Part shown: piece after piece, positions 1 to 6,296 of the stretch
How the letters are laid out: every line of letters starts with the position of its first letter
How positions within the stretch are numbered: position 1 is the first letter of the stretch
Source: Actinomycetales bacterium
GTDB taxonomy: Bacteria; Actinomycetota; Actinomycetes; Actinomycetales; Cellulomonadaceae
Direction: 5' to 3'
DNA length: 6,699 nt
NCBI GenBank assembly: GCA_015655615.1
Contig: JAATES010000395.1
Coordinates: 1 to 6,699 of the forward strand
Translations under genes and position numbers: made by a program
The notes under the pieces: generated by a model
Told to the model about the DNA's origin: nothing
The model's database searches: none
Seen by the model: the letters and a program-made list of their open reading frames with translations, nothing else

Positions 1-216
1 CGGCACGGGATCCAACGCGAGCGCCCGCGGCAGCTGCTCGGTCACGATCGGCACCAGCAGCCGTCCGCGGATCGCCAGATTGGCATAGGACACCGGCTCA
101 TCGCTGGCATCCGCCAGTCCCTGCGCCACCAGATCAGCCCAACCACGGACGCTGCCATCGGCGAGTTCATCGCCGACGCCTTCGGTGAAGCTGTCACCCA
201 GCGCTACATATCTCAC
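1..216 (-). CDS. GDSL/SGNH-family hydrolase, N-terminal part (cut by window start)
   Basis: Only the first 72 residues are present; the gene continues past the left edge. The protein opens MRYVALGDSFTEGVG. The GDS at residues 7 to 9 is block I of the GDSL/SGNH family, with Ser9 the expected nucleophile. YANLAIRG at residues 45 to 52 is block II, with an Asn as in the family. The substrate cannot be told: family members are esterases, lipases or acyl-hydrolases, usually about 250 to 280 residues in actinobacteria. No signal peptide is seen, so it is probably cytoplasmic. The GTG at 216 was chosen because an in-frame TGA lies only seven codons upstream (237 to 235) and because GDS then sits at the usual place. 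The ribosome binding site is weak. It lies 61 bases downstream of the broken baeRF gene on the same strand and may have shared a transcript with it. Confidence 0.82.
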   Translation of the reverse strand, partial: MRYVALGDSFTEGVGDELADGSVRGWADLVAQGLADASDEPVSYANLAIRGRLLVPIVTEQLPRALALDPVP

Positions 217-277
217 GCCATCCAGCGTAGGCGCTCACCGGGCCACCCCTGCTCGCATCGGTCCGCGGCGGGCTGCC

Positions 278-1380
278 TCAGACCGCATACCGGAGGATGC
301 CCGCGGCGGTCACACCATCGGGCAGATCCGAGCTACGGACTGCCAGCACCCTGGCTCCGGTCACGATGGCGCGGCGCGCGATCTCCTCGATCGCGTCGAG
401 CCCGGTGTCCTCACCCAGGGTCAGCGTGCCGTCGTCACCGACGCTGCCGGGCACCTCGGCATCCATGTCGACGGCGAGGGTTCCGATGGCGCCGAAGGCC
501 GCCGCCCGCGCGAGGTCGCTCAGATCCGTGGCGGCGCGGCCGTTCTGACGTCGCTCGGCGAAGGTCTCCTGCAGTTCCTTGAGCTCTGCCGCATAGACGC
601 CGTCGAGGATCTCCCGAGCGGCATCCGCCAGCTGTGCCTCAGTGAGCTCGTCCGGGTTGCCGCGGATCAGCTCGGGGGCCAGCGCGGCGTAACCGGTCAG
701 ATTCCGGTAGATGCTGGCCAGCGGCTCCGCAGCCGCGAGGATGAGCGGCAGGGACTCCCCGTTGAGGATCGGACGCAGGCTGTGGTCGACGGCACGCGCA
801 TACTGCGTCAGACGCACCTTGCGGCCCTCATCCCCTGGAGCCGGCCGTAGGGCGAACGGCCCCCGATGGAGGCCAGTCCGGCAGCGCTCTGCGCACTCTC
901 GGGGAGATCCGACACCTGGATCTCCTGCGCCGGAAGATCCGCCGACACCTCGATGAGCCGCGCACCGTTCTGGGAGAGCGCCAGCACGAAGGCAGCCTGG
1001 GGGAACGTCACGGCGCGCAGCAGCGGCGTGACCACGAACCGGTCTGCGACGCCGACATACTCGGTCAGCTCGTTGGGCAGCCGGAACTCCACGGCACCGT
1101 CGGCCGTGACGAACACGGCCAGGCTGCGTCCCACGTCGAACCAGAACGACGGGTCCTCCAGCAGCGCTGTGAGGTGTTCTTCGATGAGCGCTGCGGTCCG
1201 GTGGTCAGTACGCTCGCCCACCTGCGCGATCGCCTGGCTCACCAGCCCGCGAGCCCGCTGCTGATTGAGCTCCGAATGCGCCGGGACCGTGCTTGTGGGC
1301 AGATAGATGGTCACGCTCAACGGATCCCGAGCCGAAGCCAATCACTCGATGTCGTCTCGCATGGGCATGTCGATGTGCAC
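278..1380 (-). pseudogene. baeRF-type (bacterial release-factor-like) protein, broken by a stop codon and a frameshift
   Basis: Two adjacent reading frames on this strand join into one protein of about 367 residues. The N-terminal half has DPLSVTIYLPTS near its start. The C-terminal half contains LRPILNGESLPLILAAAEPL and ends RRAIVTGARVLAVRSSDLP before GILRYAV, a pattern I recognise from the baeRF proteins (bacterial relatives of the eRF1 core), probably family 11. Their role is inferred in the literature to be ribosome-related but is poorly known. Two lesions are visible. A TGA at 1344 to 1342 follows twelve codons of good frame (starting MHIDMPMRDDIE) and is followed at once by LASARDP. Near 832 to 835 one base is missing from a G run; adding one G restores GRLQGDEGRKVRLTQYAR across the join. 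The start GTG at 1380 has GAGAGG and AAGGAG upstream. The second half has GAGGG seven bases before a GTG at 817, so separate translation is possible. Sequencing errors could explain either lesion. Confidence 0.75.
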
Positions 1381-1417
1381 GGATGCTGCCTCTCTCCTTG
1401 ACGCCATGGTCGCCACC

Positions 1418-1430
1418 CGTCACGGTGACG
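1418..1430. repeat. Short inverted repeat CGTCACGGTGACG
   Basis: Two six-base arms (CGTCAC and GTGACG) pair perfectly around one central base. It lies about 38 bases upstream of the original start of the baeRF remnant, where an operator could sit. A palindrome this short can arise by chance in GC-rich DNA, and no regulator is tied to it. Confidence 0.3.
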
Positions 1431-1520
1431 ACGTCATCGCGGACCGGCACCAGTGGCTTGCGACCCAAGCCCCCAACCCGCCCTCATCGACTCTACGTTC
1501 TTCGGTCACGCCAAGGCATC

Positions 1521-1535
1521 CCCCCTTCTAGGGGG
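1521..1535. repeat. Small hairpin CCCCCT-TCT-AGGGGG
   Basis: A six-base stem with a three-base loop lies in the middle of the divergent intergenic region. No gene ends next to it on either strand, so it is not an obvious terminator. It could be part of a regulatory site or a transcript leader, or be meaningless. Confidence 0.35.
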
Positions 1536-1700
1536 TCGTCCCCGACGACTGCCGGCACGCCGGAGAGCGCAGAAGAGGACCGACTCCACGGCCGCGTCAG
1601 CGGATGATCTAGGCTCGTCAGGCACACCGGCCACACCGGGCCGTGCCGGTCTCAGAGGTCGCGAGGTCCGCACTGCCGCAGTGGACGGCGGCCGGCCGGA

Positions 1701-1706
1701 GAGGAG
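1701..1706 (+). promoter_or_regulatory. Ribosome binding site that fixes the hydrolase start
   Basis: GAGGAG lies four bases before the ATG at 1711. It is a good match to the 16S rRNA 3' end and marks this ATG as the start, rather than the longer open frame that reaches back to about 1453. Confidence 0.7.
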
Positions 1707-1710
1707 TCCT

Positions 1711-2241
1711 ATGCGCATCACCATGGTCCCGGGAATCGGCGGATCTGGGGCCGGGCACTGGCAGACGGCCTGGGAGGAGACGCTGCCCGACGCCGTGAGC
1801 ATGCGACCGGAGTCCTGGGACCTGCCCGACCCTGCGGACTGGACGGCAGCACTCGACCGGGCGGTCGACGGATCGCGCTCGCTGCTGGTCGCGCACAGCC
1901 TCGGCTGCCTCGTCGCGGCGCGGTGGACCCACGACCACCCCGACCGGGTAGCGGGGGTGTTCCTGGTCGCCCCGCCCGATCGCCACGGTGCGGCCTTTCC
2001 ACGCGAGGCCGCGGGATTCGACGGTACGACTGCGGGCCCGCTCCCGGTGCCGAGCGTCGTGATCGCCAGCAGTGACGATCCCTTCTGCTCGGCCGCGGCG
2101 GCAGCCGGCCTGGCGGCCGGATGGGGATCGGCGTACGTGCTGGCAGGAGCACTCGGGCACATCAACTCCGCCAGCGTCCCACGGTCCTGGCAGCAGGGAC
2201 GCGACCTGCTGACCGTGTTCGCGGCCGGCCTGGCGCGGTAG
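1711..2241 (+). CDS. RBBP9/YdeN-family alpha/beta serine hydrolase
   Basis: The protein has 176 residues, the usual size of the compact RBBP9/YdeN family. It starts with a beta strand and glycine-rich loop (MRITMVPGIGGSGAGHWQ), as those proteins do. The catalytic triad can be read: VAHSLG at residues 60 to 65 gives nucleophile Ser63, ASSDDPFC at 119 to 126 gives the acid Asp122 (Asp123 is the alternative), and ALGHINS at 147 to 153 gives His150. Many relatives have GGHIN at the last motif, so the first Gly is replaced here by Leu. No signal peptide or membrane segment is seen, so it is cytoplasmic. The natural substrate is unknown for most of the family; small esters are typical test substrates. 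It is transcribed alone, converges on the LacI-family gene, and has no evident link to the arabinose genes. Confidence 0.9.
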   Translation: MRITMVPGIGGSGAGHWQTAWEETLPDAVSMRPESWDLPDPADWTAALDRAVDGSRSLLVAHSLGCLVAARWTHDHPDRVAGVFLVAPPDRHGAAFPREAAGFDGTTAGPLPVPSVVIASSDDPFCSAAAAAGLAAGWGSAYVLAGALGHINSASVPRSWQQGRDLLTVFAAGLAR

Positions 2242-2263
2242 CCGGGCACGCACCCTGGGCTGC

Positions 2264-2287
2264 CGGCCCTCCCAGAGGGATGGGCCG
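2264..2287. terminator. Probable bidirectional terminator hairpin in a convergent gap
   Basis: The two arms form a ten-base-pair stem: CGGCCCTCCC against GGGA, one bulged T, then GGGCCG, closed by an AGA loop. It lies in the 62-base gap between the stop codons of two converging genes, exactly where a shared terminator is expected. There is no clear T run on either side, so it is not a classic intrinsic terminator, but strong stems without T runs are common at actinobacterial gene ends. Confidence 0.6.
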
Positions 2288-2303
2288 TCCGGGCGGGTGA
2301 CCG

Positions 2304-3365
2304 TCAGGATGACGAGGACGTGCTTTCCGCCCGGGGGCCGGTCGAGTCCCGGACGAGCAGCGTCGCCGGCACCGGAGTGAGGTCGGGAGGGTCGCCCGCG
2401 AGCATGGCGAGGCTCGCCAGGAGCACCCGGTGACCCAGGGCGGTGAAGTCCTGCTCGATCGTGGTGAGGGCCGGGCTGAAGTAGTCCGACCCGGCGATGT
2501 TGTCGAACCCGATCACCGACACCTCGGCGGGAACCGCGACCCCTGCAGCGTTGAGCCCTGCCAGGACGCCCAGGGCCATGTGGTCGTTGGCAGAGAACAG
2601 GGCCGTCGGCACCAGGCCGCCGGCGGTGGCCCAACGCTCCTCGACGAGTCGCCCCGCCGCCGCATACCCGCTTGCTGCGGTCCAGTCGCCGTCGTAGACC
2701 CGGTAGGCCAGACCGTGCCGTTCGCACTCCTCCCGGGCGGCGGCCAGCCGCAGTTGGGCGTCGGTCCAGTCCTGTGGTCCCGTCAGCAGGACGATCGACC
2801 GATGACCGAGGCCGACGAGGTAGTCGATCGCGGTGCGGGCACCTGCGTCCTGATCGACGCTCAAGGTGGCGAGGTCTCTGACATCCACCGGGCTCGGGCC
2901 GACCACCAGGAGCGGCACGCCGGTCCGCAGCTCCGCTGTGCGTCTGACCAGGCTCTCCCGGGAGGCGATGATGACCAGCGCCTCCACCCCTTGGCCCAGC
3001 GCATCGTTCACCGCCTTGGTCAGATCCACGTCGTCGCCCTCGCGCAGCGTCGACAGGAGCACCATGTAGCCGTGCCGGCGTGCGGCCTCTTCGATCGCGA
3101 CCAGCGTGCTGGTGGGCCCGAAGAGGAAGGACCCGACCGTGATCACCCCGATGAGGCCGGAGCGCTGGGTGACCAGGGTGCGGGCCGCGCTATTGCGGCG
3201 GTAGCCGAGCTTGTCGATGGCCTTGAGCACGTGCTCCCGCGTCTCCGGACGCACCCCGGGGAAGCCGTTGATGACCCGGGACACGGTCTGGTGCGAGACC
3301 TTCGCCTGTTTCGCGACCTCCATGATGCTGGGCGGGCGGGAACCCGTGCCGCTGCGCTCGTTCAT
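2304..3365 (-). CDS. LacI-family transcriptional regulator, likely of the pentose genes
   Basis: A 353-residue protein with the standard LacI/GalR layout. Residues 13 to 32 form the helix-turn-helix (SIMEVAKQAKVSHQTVSRVI), followed by the hinge region around residues 58 to 66 (NSAARTL) and a periplasmic-binding-protein-like effector domain from about residue 70 to 340. SANDHMALGVL (258 to 268) and VSVIGFDNI (282 to 290) are typical of that fold. The recognition helix reads SHQTVSR. His25, Gln26 and Arg30 align with Tyr17, Gln18 and Arg22 of E. coli LacI, which fits the GTGAGCG half-sites found upstream of the kinase. The start ATG at 3365 has GGGAG at a good distance and overlaps the mutarotase stop as ATGA, so translation is probably coupled. 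The inducer is probably L-arabinose or a pathway intermediate, by context only. The C-terminus ends in a short Ser-rich tail. Confidence 0.92.
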   Translation of the reverse strand: MNERSGTGSRPPSIMEVAKQAKVSHQTVSRVINGFPGVRPETREHVLKAIDKLGYRRNSAARTLVTQRSGLIGVITVGSFLFGPTSTLVAIEEAARRHGYMVLLSTLREGDDVDLTKAVNDALGQGVEALVIIASRESLVRRTAELRTGVPLLVVGPSPVDVRDLATLSVDQDAGARTAIDYLVGLGHRSIVLLTGPQDWTDAQLRLAAAREECERHGLAYRVYDGDWTAASGYAAAGRLVEERWATAGGLVPTALFSANDHMALGVLAGLNAAGVAVPAEVSVIGFDNIAGSDYFSPALTTIEQDFTALGHRVLLASLAMLAGDPPDLTPVPATLLVRDSTGPRAESTSSSS

Positions 3366-4336
3366 CGCGCTTCTCCCAGCGCGCAGATCCGCCAGCTCAC
3401 GTGGTACCGCCGGCCCGGTTCGAGGGTCACCAGGTCGGTACCGCTGTTGAAGGCATCGGGCGGACAGCTCATCGGCTCCACGGCCAGGCCGCTCCGATGC
3501 AGCTCGGGCTCCGGCCGGTCGCCCGTGTGCGCCTGCAGCCAGGGCAGTGCGACCGGGTCCCACACCATGGCCGTGCCCGAGCCATCCGCGGACCGCAGTT
3601 CGACGCGGCACTCGCCGTCCGCGACCGCCGAGCCGGAGGTCTCGGCGGTCAAGCCCGTGTAGGCGTGATCGATGAAGGTCTCCCCGAGCAGGCGCGGGCT
3701 ACGGAAGTCCAGGGAGCCGCCGGCGAAGCCCGCCACGTCCCGAACCGCCACCGGGAGCAGCCTGTCCTCGGTGACCTCGAGAACCTCTCCGGCCGGTATG
3801 GAGACCGTCCAGTCGTCGACGACTCCCGAGCCTGCGACGAGATAGGCGTGAGACGCCACCCCGAACGGGGCGGCGACGTCACCGAGGTTGGCGGCCGTCA
3901 CCGCCCACCGAAGGCCGTCGTCGGCCAGAGCGAAGGAAGACCTCACGAGCACATCGAACGGGTACCCCTCCTGGGCGGGGATGCGGTACTCCAGCGTGGC
4001 TTCGGAAGGAGTGACGGACACCACCGTCCAGTCGGCCCAGATGCCCAGGCCATGCAGGGCTGTGGCGCGTTCCGCCTCGTTGACCGGGAGCTGGTGGGGC
4101 CGGCCGTGGTACACATAGCGACCCGATGCGATCCGGTTGGGCCACGGAACCAGAGTGGCCCCCCGATAGACCGGGCGGACGCGGTCCGCGTCGAAGGGTG
4201 CGATCAGGTCCCGTCCCGCGAACGTGAGGGTCCGCAGGCTGGCTCCGACCGTCGCGATGTCGGCCCGATACCGGCCATGGGCGATCGTGACCTGCTCTCC
4301 GCTGAGCGGCCGACGAGAAGAGCGATCGTGCACCAC
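3362..4336 (-). CDS. Aldose 1-epimerase (galactose mutarotase-like), probably for L-arabinose
   Basis: A protein of about 324 residues of the aldose 1-epimerase superfamily, which interconverts alpha and beta anomers of free aldoses in the cytoplasm. Visible family marks are PWPNRI (substrate-binding Asn-Arg, about residues 65 to 69), the TALHGL motif with His95, SHAYL with His163 as the likely catalytic acid, and LAVEPMSCPPDAF with Glu287 as the likely catalytic base. Three GTG codons stand in a row at 4339, 4336 and 4333. GGAGG at 4347 to 4343 lies 3, 6 and 9 bases before them, so the second or third is the likely start; the second is used here. It is the first gene of a leftward unit and ends in ATGA with the LacI-family gene. 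Beside ribulokinase and araD the likely substrate is L-arabinose, but the sequence itself does not prove which sugar is used. Confidence 0.88.
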   Translation of the reverse strand: MVHDRSSRRPLSGEQVTIAHGRYRADIATVGASLRTLTFAGRDLIAPFDADRVRPVYRGATLVPWPNRIASGRYVYHGRPHQLPVNEAERATALHGLGIWADWTVVSVTPSEATLEYRIPAQEGYPFDVLVRSSFALADDGLRWAVTAANLGDVAAPFGVASHAYLVAGSGVVDDWTVSIPAGEVLEVTEDRLLPVAVRDVAGFAGGSLDFRSPRLLGETFIDHAYTGLTAETSGSAVADGECRVELRSADGSGTAMVWDPVALPWLQAHTGDRPEPELHRSGLAVEPMSCPPDAFNSGTDLVTLEPGRRYHVSWRICALGEAR

Positions 4337-4350
4337 CACACACCTCCATG

Positions 4351-4383
4351 ATCTGGGCCAACGCTGGCAGAATCTTGGCCAAC
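4351..4383. repeat. Two direct copies of ATCTKGGCCAAC, 21 bases apart
   Basis: ATCTGGGCCAAC (4351 to 4362) and ATCTTGGCCAAC (4372 to 4383) differ at one of twelve positions. The second contains the perfect palindrome TTGGCCAA. The spacing of 21 bases is two helical turns, so proteins on both would face the same side. They lie just upstream of the mutarotase ribosome binding site and over a possible -10 element, as expected for repressor sites. The motif does not resemble the LacI-type operators found about 90 bases away. The first copy also overlaps an imperfect CG-centred palindrome, GCCAACGCTGGC (4357 to 4368), which could be read as a degenerate LacI-family site instead. Confidence 0.5.
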
Positions 4384-4387
4384 TCTA
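4382..4387 (-). promoter_or_regulatory. Possible -10 element of the mutarotase-LacI unit
   Basis: On the minus strand TAGAGT fits the TANNNT form of a sigma-A-like -10 box. It would place the transcript start near 4375 and give a leader of about 40 bases. No convincing -35 box stands upstream, so this is a weak call supported mainly by its overlap with the direct repeats. Confidence 0.3.
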
Positions 4388-4427
4388 GTCCGGCACCACG
4401 CCGGAACCACACGTCATCCTCGCGTTC

Positions 4428-4437
4428 TTGCCAAGAT
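4428..4437. repeat. Third, inverted and shortened copy of the ATCTTGGCCAA motif
   Basis: TTGCCAAGAT is the reverse complement of the repeat at 4372 to 4382 with one G lacking. Its centre lies about 52 bases from the centre of that copy, close to five helical turns, though the missing base makes the centre uncertain. The two could together form a looping pair, or this could be chance similarity. Confidence 0.35.
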
Positions 4438-4456
4438 CCAGCAGCACTGCTACCGT

Positions 4457-4470
4457 TGTGAGCGTTCACA
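4457..4470. promoter_or_regulatory. LacI-family operator 1 (TGTGAGCGTTCACA)
   Basis: A near-perfect palindrome with the central CG typical of LacI/GalR operators: 12 of 14 positions are symmetric. The left arm, with the preceding T, reads TTGTGAGCG, identical to the left half of the E. coli lac operator. It lies in the divergent promoter region between the mutarotase and kinase genes and is most simply a site for the LacI-family protein encoded at 2304 to 3365. Confidence 0.78.
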
Positions 4471-4472
4471 TA

Positions 4473-4486
4473 TGTGAGCGTTAACA
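4473..4486. promoter_or_regulatory. LacI-family operator 2 (TGTGAGCGTTAACA)
   Basis: The same 14-base site as operator 1 except for one base, which makes the right arm TTAACA. It is repeated in the same orientation 16 bases downstream, with only two bases between the two sites. It overlaps a possible -10 box of the kinase gene (TAACAT), so binding here would block the rightward transcript. Confidence 0.76.
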
Positions 4487-4487
4487 T
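4482..4487 (+). promoter_or_regulatory. Possible -10 element of the kinase-araD unit
   Basis: TAACAT fits the TANNNT form and lies inside and at the edge of operator 2. It would start the transcript near 4494, leaving a leader of about 115 bases. A -35 partner is not clear: the best match, TTGTGA at 4456 to 4461, is 20 bases away, which is too far for a normal promoter. Confidence 0.28.
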
Positions 4488-4609
4488 GCGATTCTCGAGG
4501 ACAACGGTGTCACCGGCATTGTGCTCTCGACCATGCCCGTCCCTGAGGCCGGCGCGTGATCCTCGGGCGTCGATGGACCTCAGTCATAGCTGACGTGAGA
4601 GGAGTGGCG

Positions 4610-6241
4610 ATGACCATCGCCCCAGGAGCCGGTGGCCCGTCGAAGCTGCCCCTCGCCGACGAAGCGGCCACGCTCACGGAGGGTCGCGCGGTGCTCGGGA
4701 TCGAGCTCGGCTCCACCCGCATCAAAGCCTGCCTGATCGGCCTGGACCACACTCCGCTGGCCACCGGGTCCCACAAGTGGGAGAACCAGTTCTCGGACCG
4801 CGTGTGGACCTACTCGCTGGACGCGGTCTGGTCCGGAGTCCAGGATGCGGTGGCATCGGTACGCGAGGACGCAGAGCGCCGTCACGGAGTCAGGCCGCAG
4901 TCCTTCGCCGCCGTCGGCGTGTCCGCGATGATGCATGGCTACCTCGCCTTCGACGCCGAGGGCCAGTTGCTGGTGCCGTTCCGTACCTGGCGCAACACGA
5001 ACACCGATGCCGCCGCGACCAGGCTCACCGAGCTGCTGAACCACAACATCCCGATGCGGTGGTCGATCGCGCACCTCTACCAAGCGGTGCTCGACGAGGA
5101 GCCTCACGTGACGGACGTCTCCTTCGTGACGACGCTGGCCGGGTACGTGCACTGGCGCCTGACCGGACAGAAGGTCGTCGGAGCAGGAGACGCCTCGGGC
5201 ATTTTCCCCCTGAGAGCACACAGCTGCGCCTACGACGACCAGAAGCTCAAGATCGTGGACTCGCTGCTGGCGAACCTGGGCTTCGCGACGCCATTGCTCG
5301 ACCTGCTGCCCCGCCCACTGGCGGCAGGCCGACCAGCCGGAACCATCACTGCCGAAGGCGCGCTGCTGCTCGACCCCACGGGCTCCCTGGCAGCCGGCAG
5401 CCCCATGTGCCCTCCGGAAGGCGATGCCGGCACCGGCATGGTCGCCACCAACTCGGTCTCTCCGCGAGCCGGGAACGTCAGCGCGGGCACGTCCATCTTC
5501 GCCATGGTGGTCCTCGAGGACGCCCTGCGGCACGTCCACCACGAGCTGGACGTCGTGACGACTCCCGCAGGCGATCCCGTCGCCATGGTTCACTGCAACA
5601 ACGGCGCGAGCGAGCTAGGGGCGTGGGCGGAGGTCTTCGGGCAGTTCGCCACCGCGCTCGGCCATACGACGGACGCCAACGAGGTGTTCGAGACCCTCCT
5701 GACCGCGGCGCTCGACGGCGAAGCCGACGGCGGCGGGCTGCTGTCGTACAACTACCTGTCGGGAGAGCCCATCGCAGAGGTCGCTGAGGGGCGGCCACTG
5801 TTCGTGCGCACGCCCGGCAGCAAGCTCACGCTGGCGAACTTCATGCGGTCGCAGCTCTACGGAGCATTCGGGACCCTGAGCCTGGGCATGCGCACGCTGG
5901 CCGCCGAGGGCGTCCGGATCGACTCGATGTTCGCGCACGGCGGCCTGTTCAAGACCGCCGGGGTCGCGCAACGCCTCCTGGCGGCCTCCCTGGGAGTGCC
6001 CATCGCGGTCGGTCGCACCGCAGGCGAAGGCGGCTCCTGGGGCATGGCGCTGCTGGCGTCCTACCTGCTGGAAGGTGACGGGGACACCCTGGCCGACTAT
6101 CTCGGCGCACGGGTCTTCGCCCAGGCCGACCTGCAGGTGTGCGCACCACTCGACGACGACGTCGCGGGCTACGCGGCCTTCCTGGAGCGATTCCGCCACG
6201 GGCTCACCATCGAACGCGCAGCCGTCGCCGCCCTCCACTGA
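4610..6241 (+). CDS. araB: FGGY-family carbohydrate kinase, probable L-ribulokinase
   Basis: A cytoplasmic sugar kinase of 543 residues, expected to phosphorylate L-ribulose to L-ribulose 5-phosphate with ATP. The N-terminal FGGY domain begins at about residue 29 with the phosphate-binding GIELGSTRIKACLIG. GDAGTGM at 271 to 277 holds the likely catalytic Asp272. The C-terminal ATP-binding domain has the nucleotide motif MFAHGGLFKTAG (440 to 451) and EGGSWGMALLA (473 to 483). The first 25 or so residues precede the fold and look unstructured. The ATG at 4610 was chosen because AGAGGAG lies five bases before it. The sequence is not like E. coli AraB outside the shared motifs; it looks like the separate kinase group seen in arabinose operons of Gram-positive bacteria (the AraK-type idea). 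Substrate is assigned from the araD neighbour, and a xylulokinase or another pentulokinase remains possible. Two LacI-type operators stand upstream. Confidence 0.82.
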   Translation: MTIAPGAGGPSKLPLADEAATLTEGRAVLGIELGSTRIKACLIGLDHTPLATGSHKWENQFSDRVWTYSLDAVWSGVQDAVASVREDAERRHGVRPQSFAAVGVSAMMHGYLAFDAEGQLLVPFRTWRNTNTDAAATRLTELLNHNIPMRWSIAHLYQAVLDEEPHVTDVSFVTTLAGYVHWRLTGQKVVGAGDASGIFPLRAHSCAYDDQKLKIVDSLLANLGFATPLLDLLPRPLAAGRPAGTITAEGALLLDPTGSLAAGSPMCPPEGDAGTGMVATNSVSPRAGNVSAGTSIFAMVVLEDALRHVHHELDVVTTPAGDPVAMVHCNNGASELGAWAEVFGQFATALGHTTDANEVFETLLTAALDGEADGGGLLSYNYLSGEPIAEVAEGRPLFVRTPGSKLTLANFMRSQLYGAFGTLSLGMRTLAAEGVRIDSMFAHGGLFKTAGVAQRLLAASLGVPIAVGRTAGEGGSWGMALLASYLLEGDGDTLADYLGARVFAQADLQVCAPLDDDVAGYAAFLERFRHGLTIERAAVAALH

Positions 6242-6280
6242 TCGACGCCGAACCGGCTCCCCGACCACCCCCATCACACC

Positions 6281-6287
6281 GAGGAGG
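6281..6287 (+). promoter_or_regulatory. Ribosome binding site of araD
   Basis: GAGGAGG lies nine bases before the ATG at 6297 in the 56-base gap after the kinase gene. It is a near-full match to the anti-Shine-Dalgarno sequence and decides the start. No terminator-like hairpin was seen in the gap, in line with co-transcription. Confidence 0.65.
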
Positions 6288-6296
6288 TCCCGCACC

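Larger units (their letters stand above)
1381..1710. other. Intergenic region between divergent baeRF remnant and RBBP9-type hydrolase
   Basis: This 330-base stretch separates two divergent genes and no convincing gene was found in it. A plus-strand frame does run through it into the hydrolase, but nothing in that extension looks like protein of the family. It holds the ribosome binding site of the baeRF remnant (about 1389 to 1399), an inverted repeat at 1418 to 1430, a small hairpin at 1521 to 1535 and the hydrolase ribosome binding site. Possible -10 elements of TANNNT form are TAGAGT on the minus strand (1495 to 1490) and TAGGCT on the plus strand (1610 to 1615). Neither has a clear -35 partner, so these are weak. 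Confidence 0.55.

Noticed and set aside
185..850. Plus-strand frame of 221 residues opposite the baeRF remnant
   Set aside because: It is antisense to a recognisable protein on the other strand and has no domain of its own; it is open only because of base composition.
1453..1710. Longer N-terminal version of the RBBP9-type hydrolase
   Set aside because: The family begins directly with the MRITMVPGIGG strand, and a good ribosome binding site stands just before the ATG at 1711. The extra 86 residues are Arg/Pro/Ser-rich and look like non-coding GC-rich sequence.
1506..2727. Long minus-strand open frames opposite the hydrolase and the regulator end
   Set aside because: They are rich in Arg, Gly, Pro and Ser with no domain, and lie opposite or across genes with clear family matches. 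They are shadow frames caused by high GC content.
2304..3611. Longer 435-residue version of the LacI-family regulator
   Set aside because: The added N-terminal part overlaps the end of the mutarotase in another frame. The ATG at 3365 has a proper ribosome binding site and puts the DNA-binding domain at the usual distance from the start.
2430..4351. Two long plus-strand open frames (410 and 316 residues) opposite the regulator and mutarotase
   Set aside because: Both are antisense to genes with clear catalytic or DNA-binding motifs, and their translations show no recognisable fold or motif.
3879..4487. A 202-residue minus-strand frame that begins in the operator region and runs into the mutarotase gene
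   Set aside because: Its stretch upstream of the mutarotase looks somewhat protein-like, but it covers operators and the ribosome binding site and then runs out of frame through a clear gene. No family was recognised.
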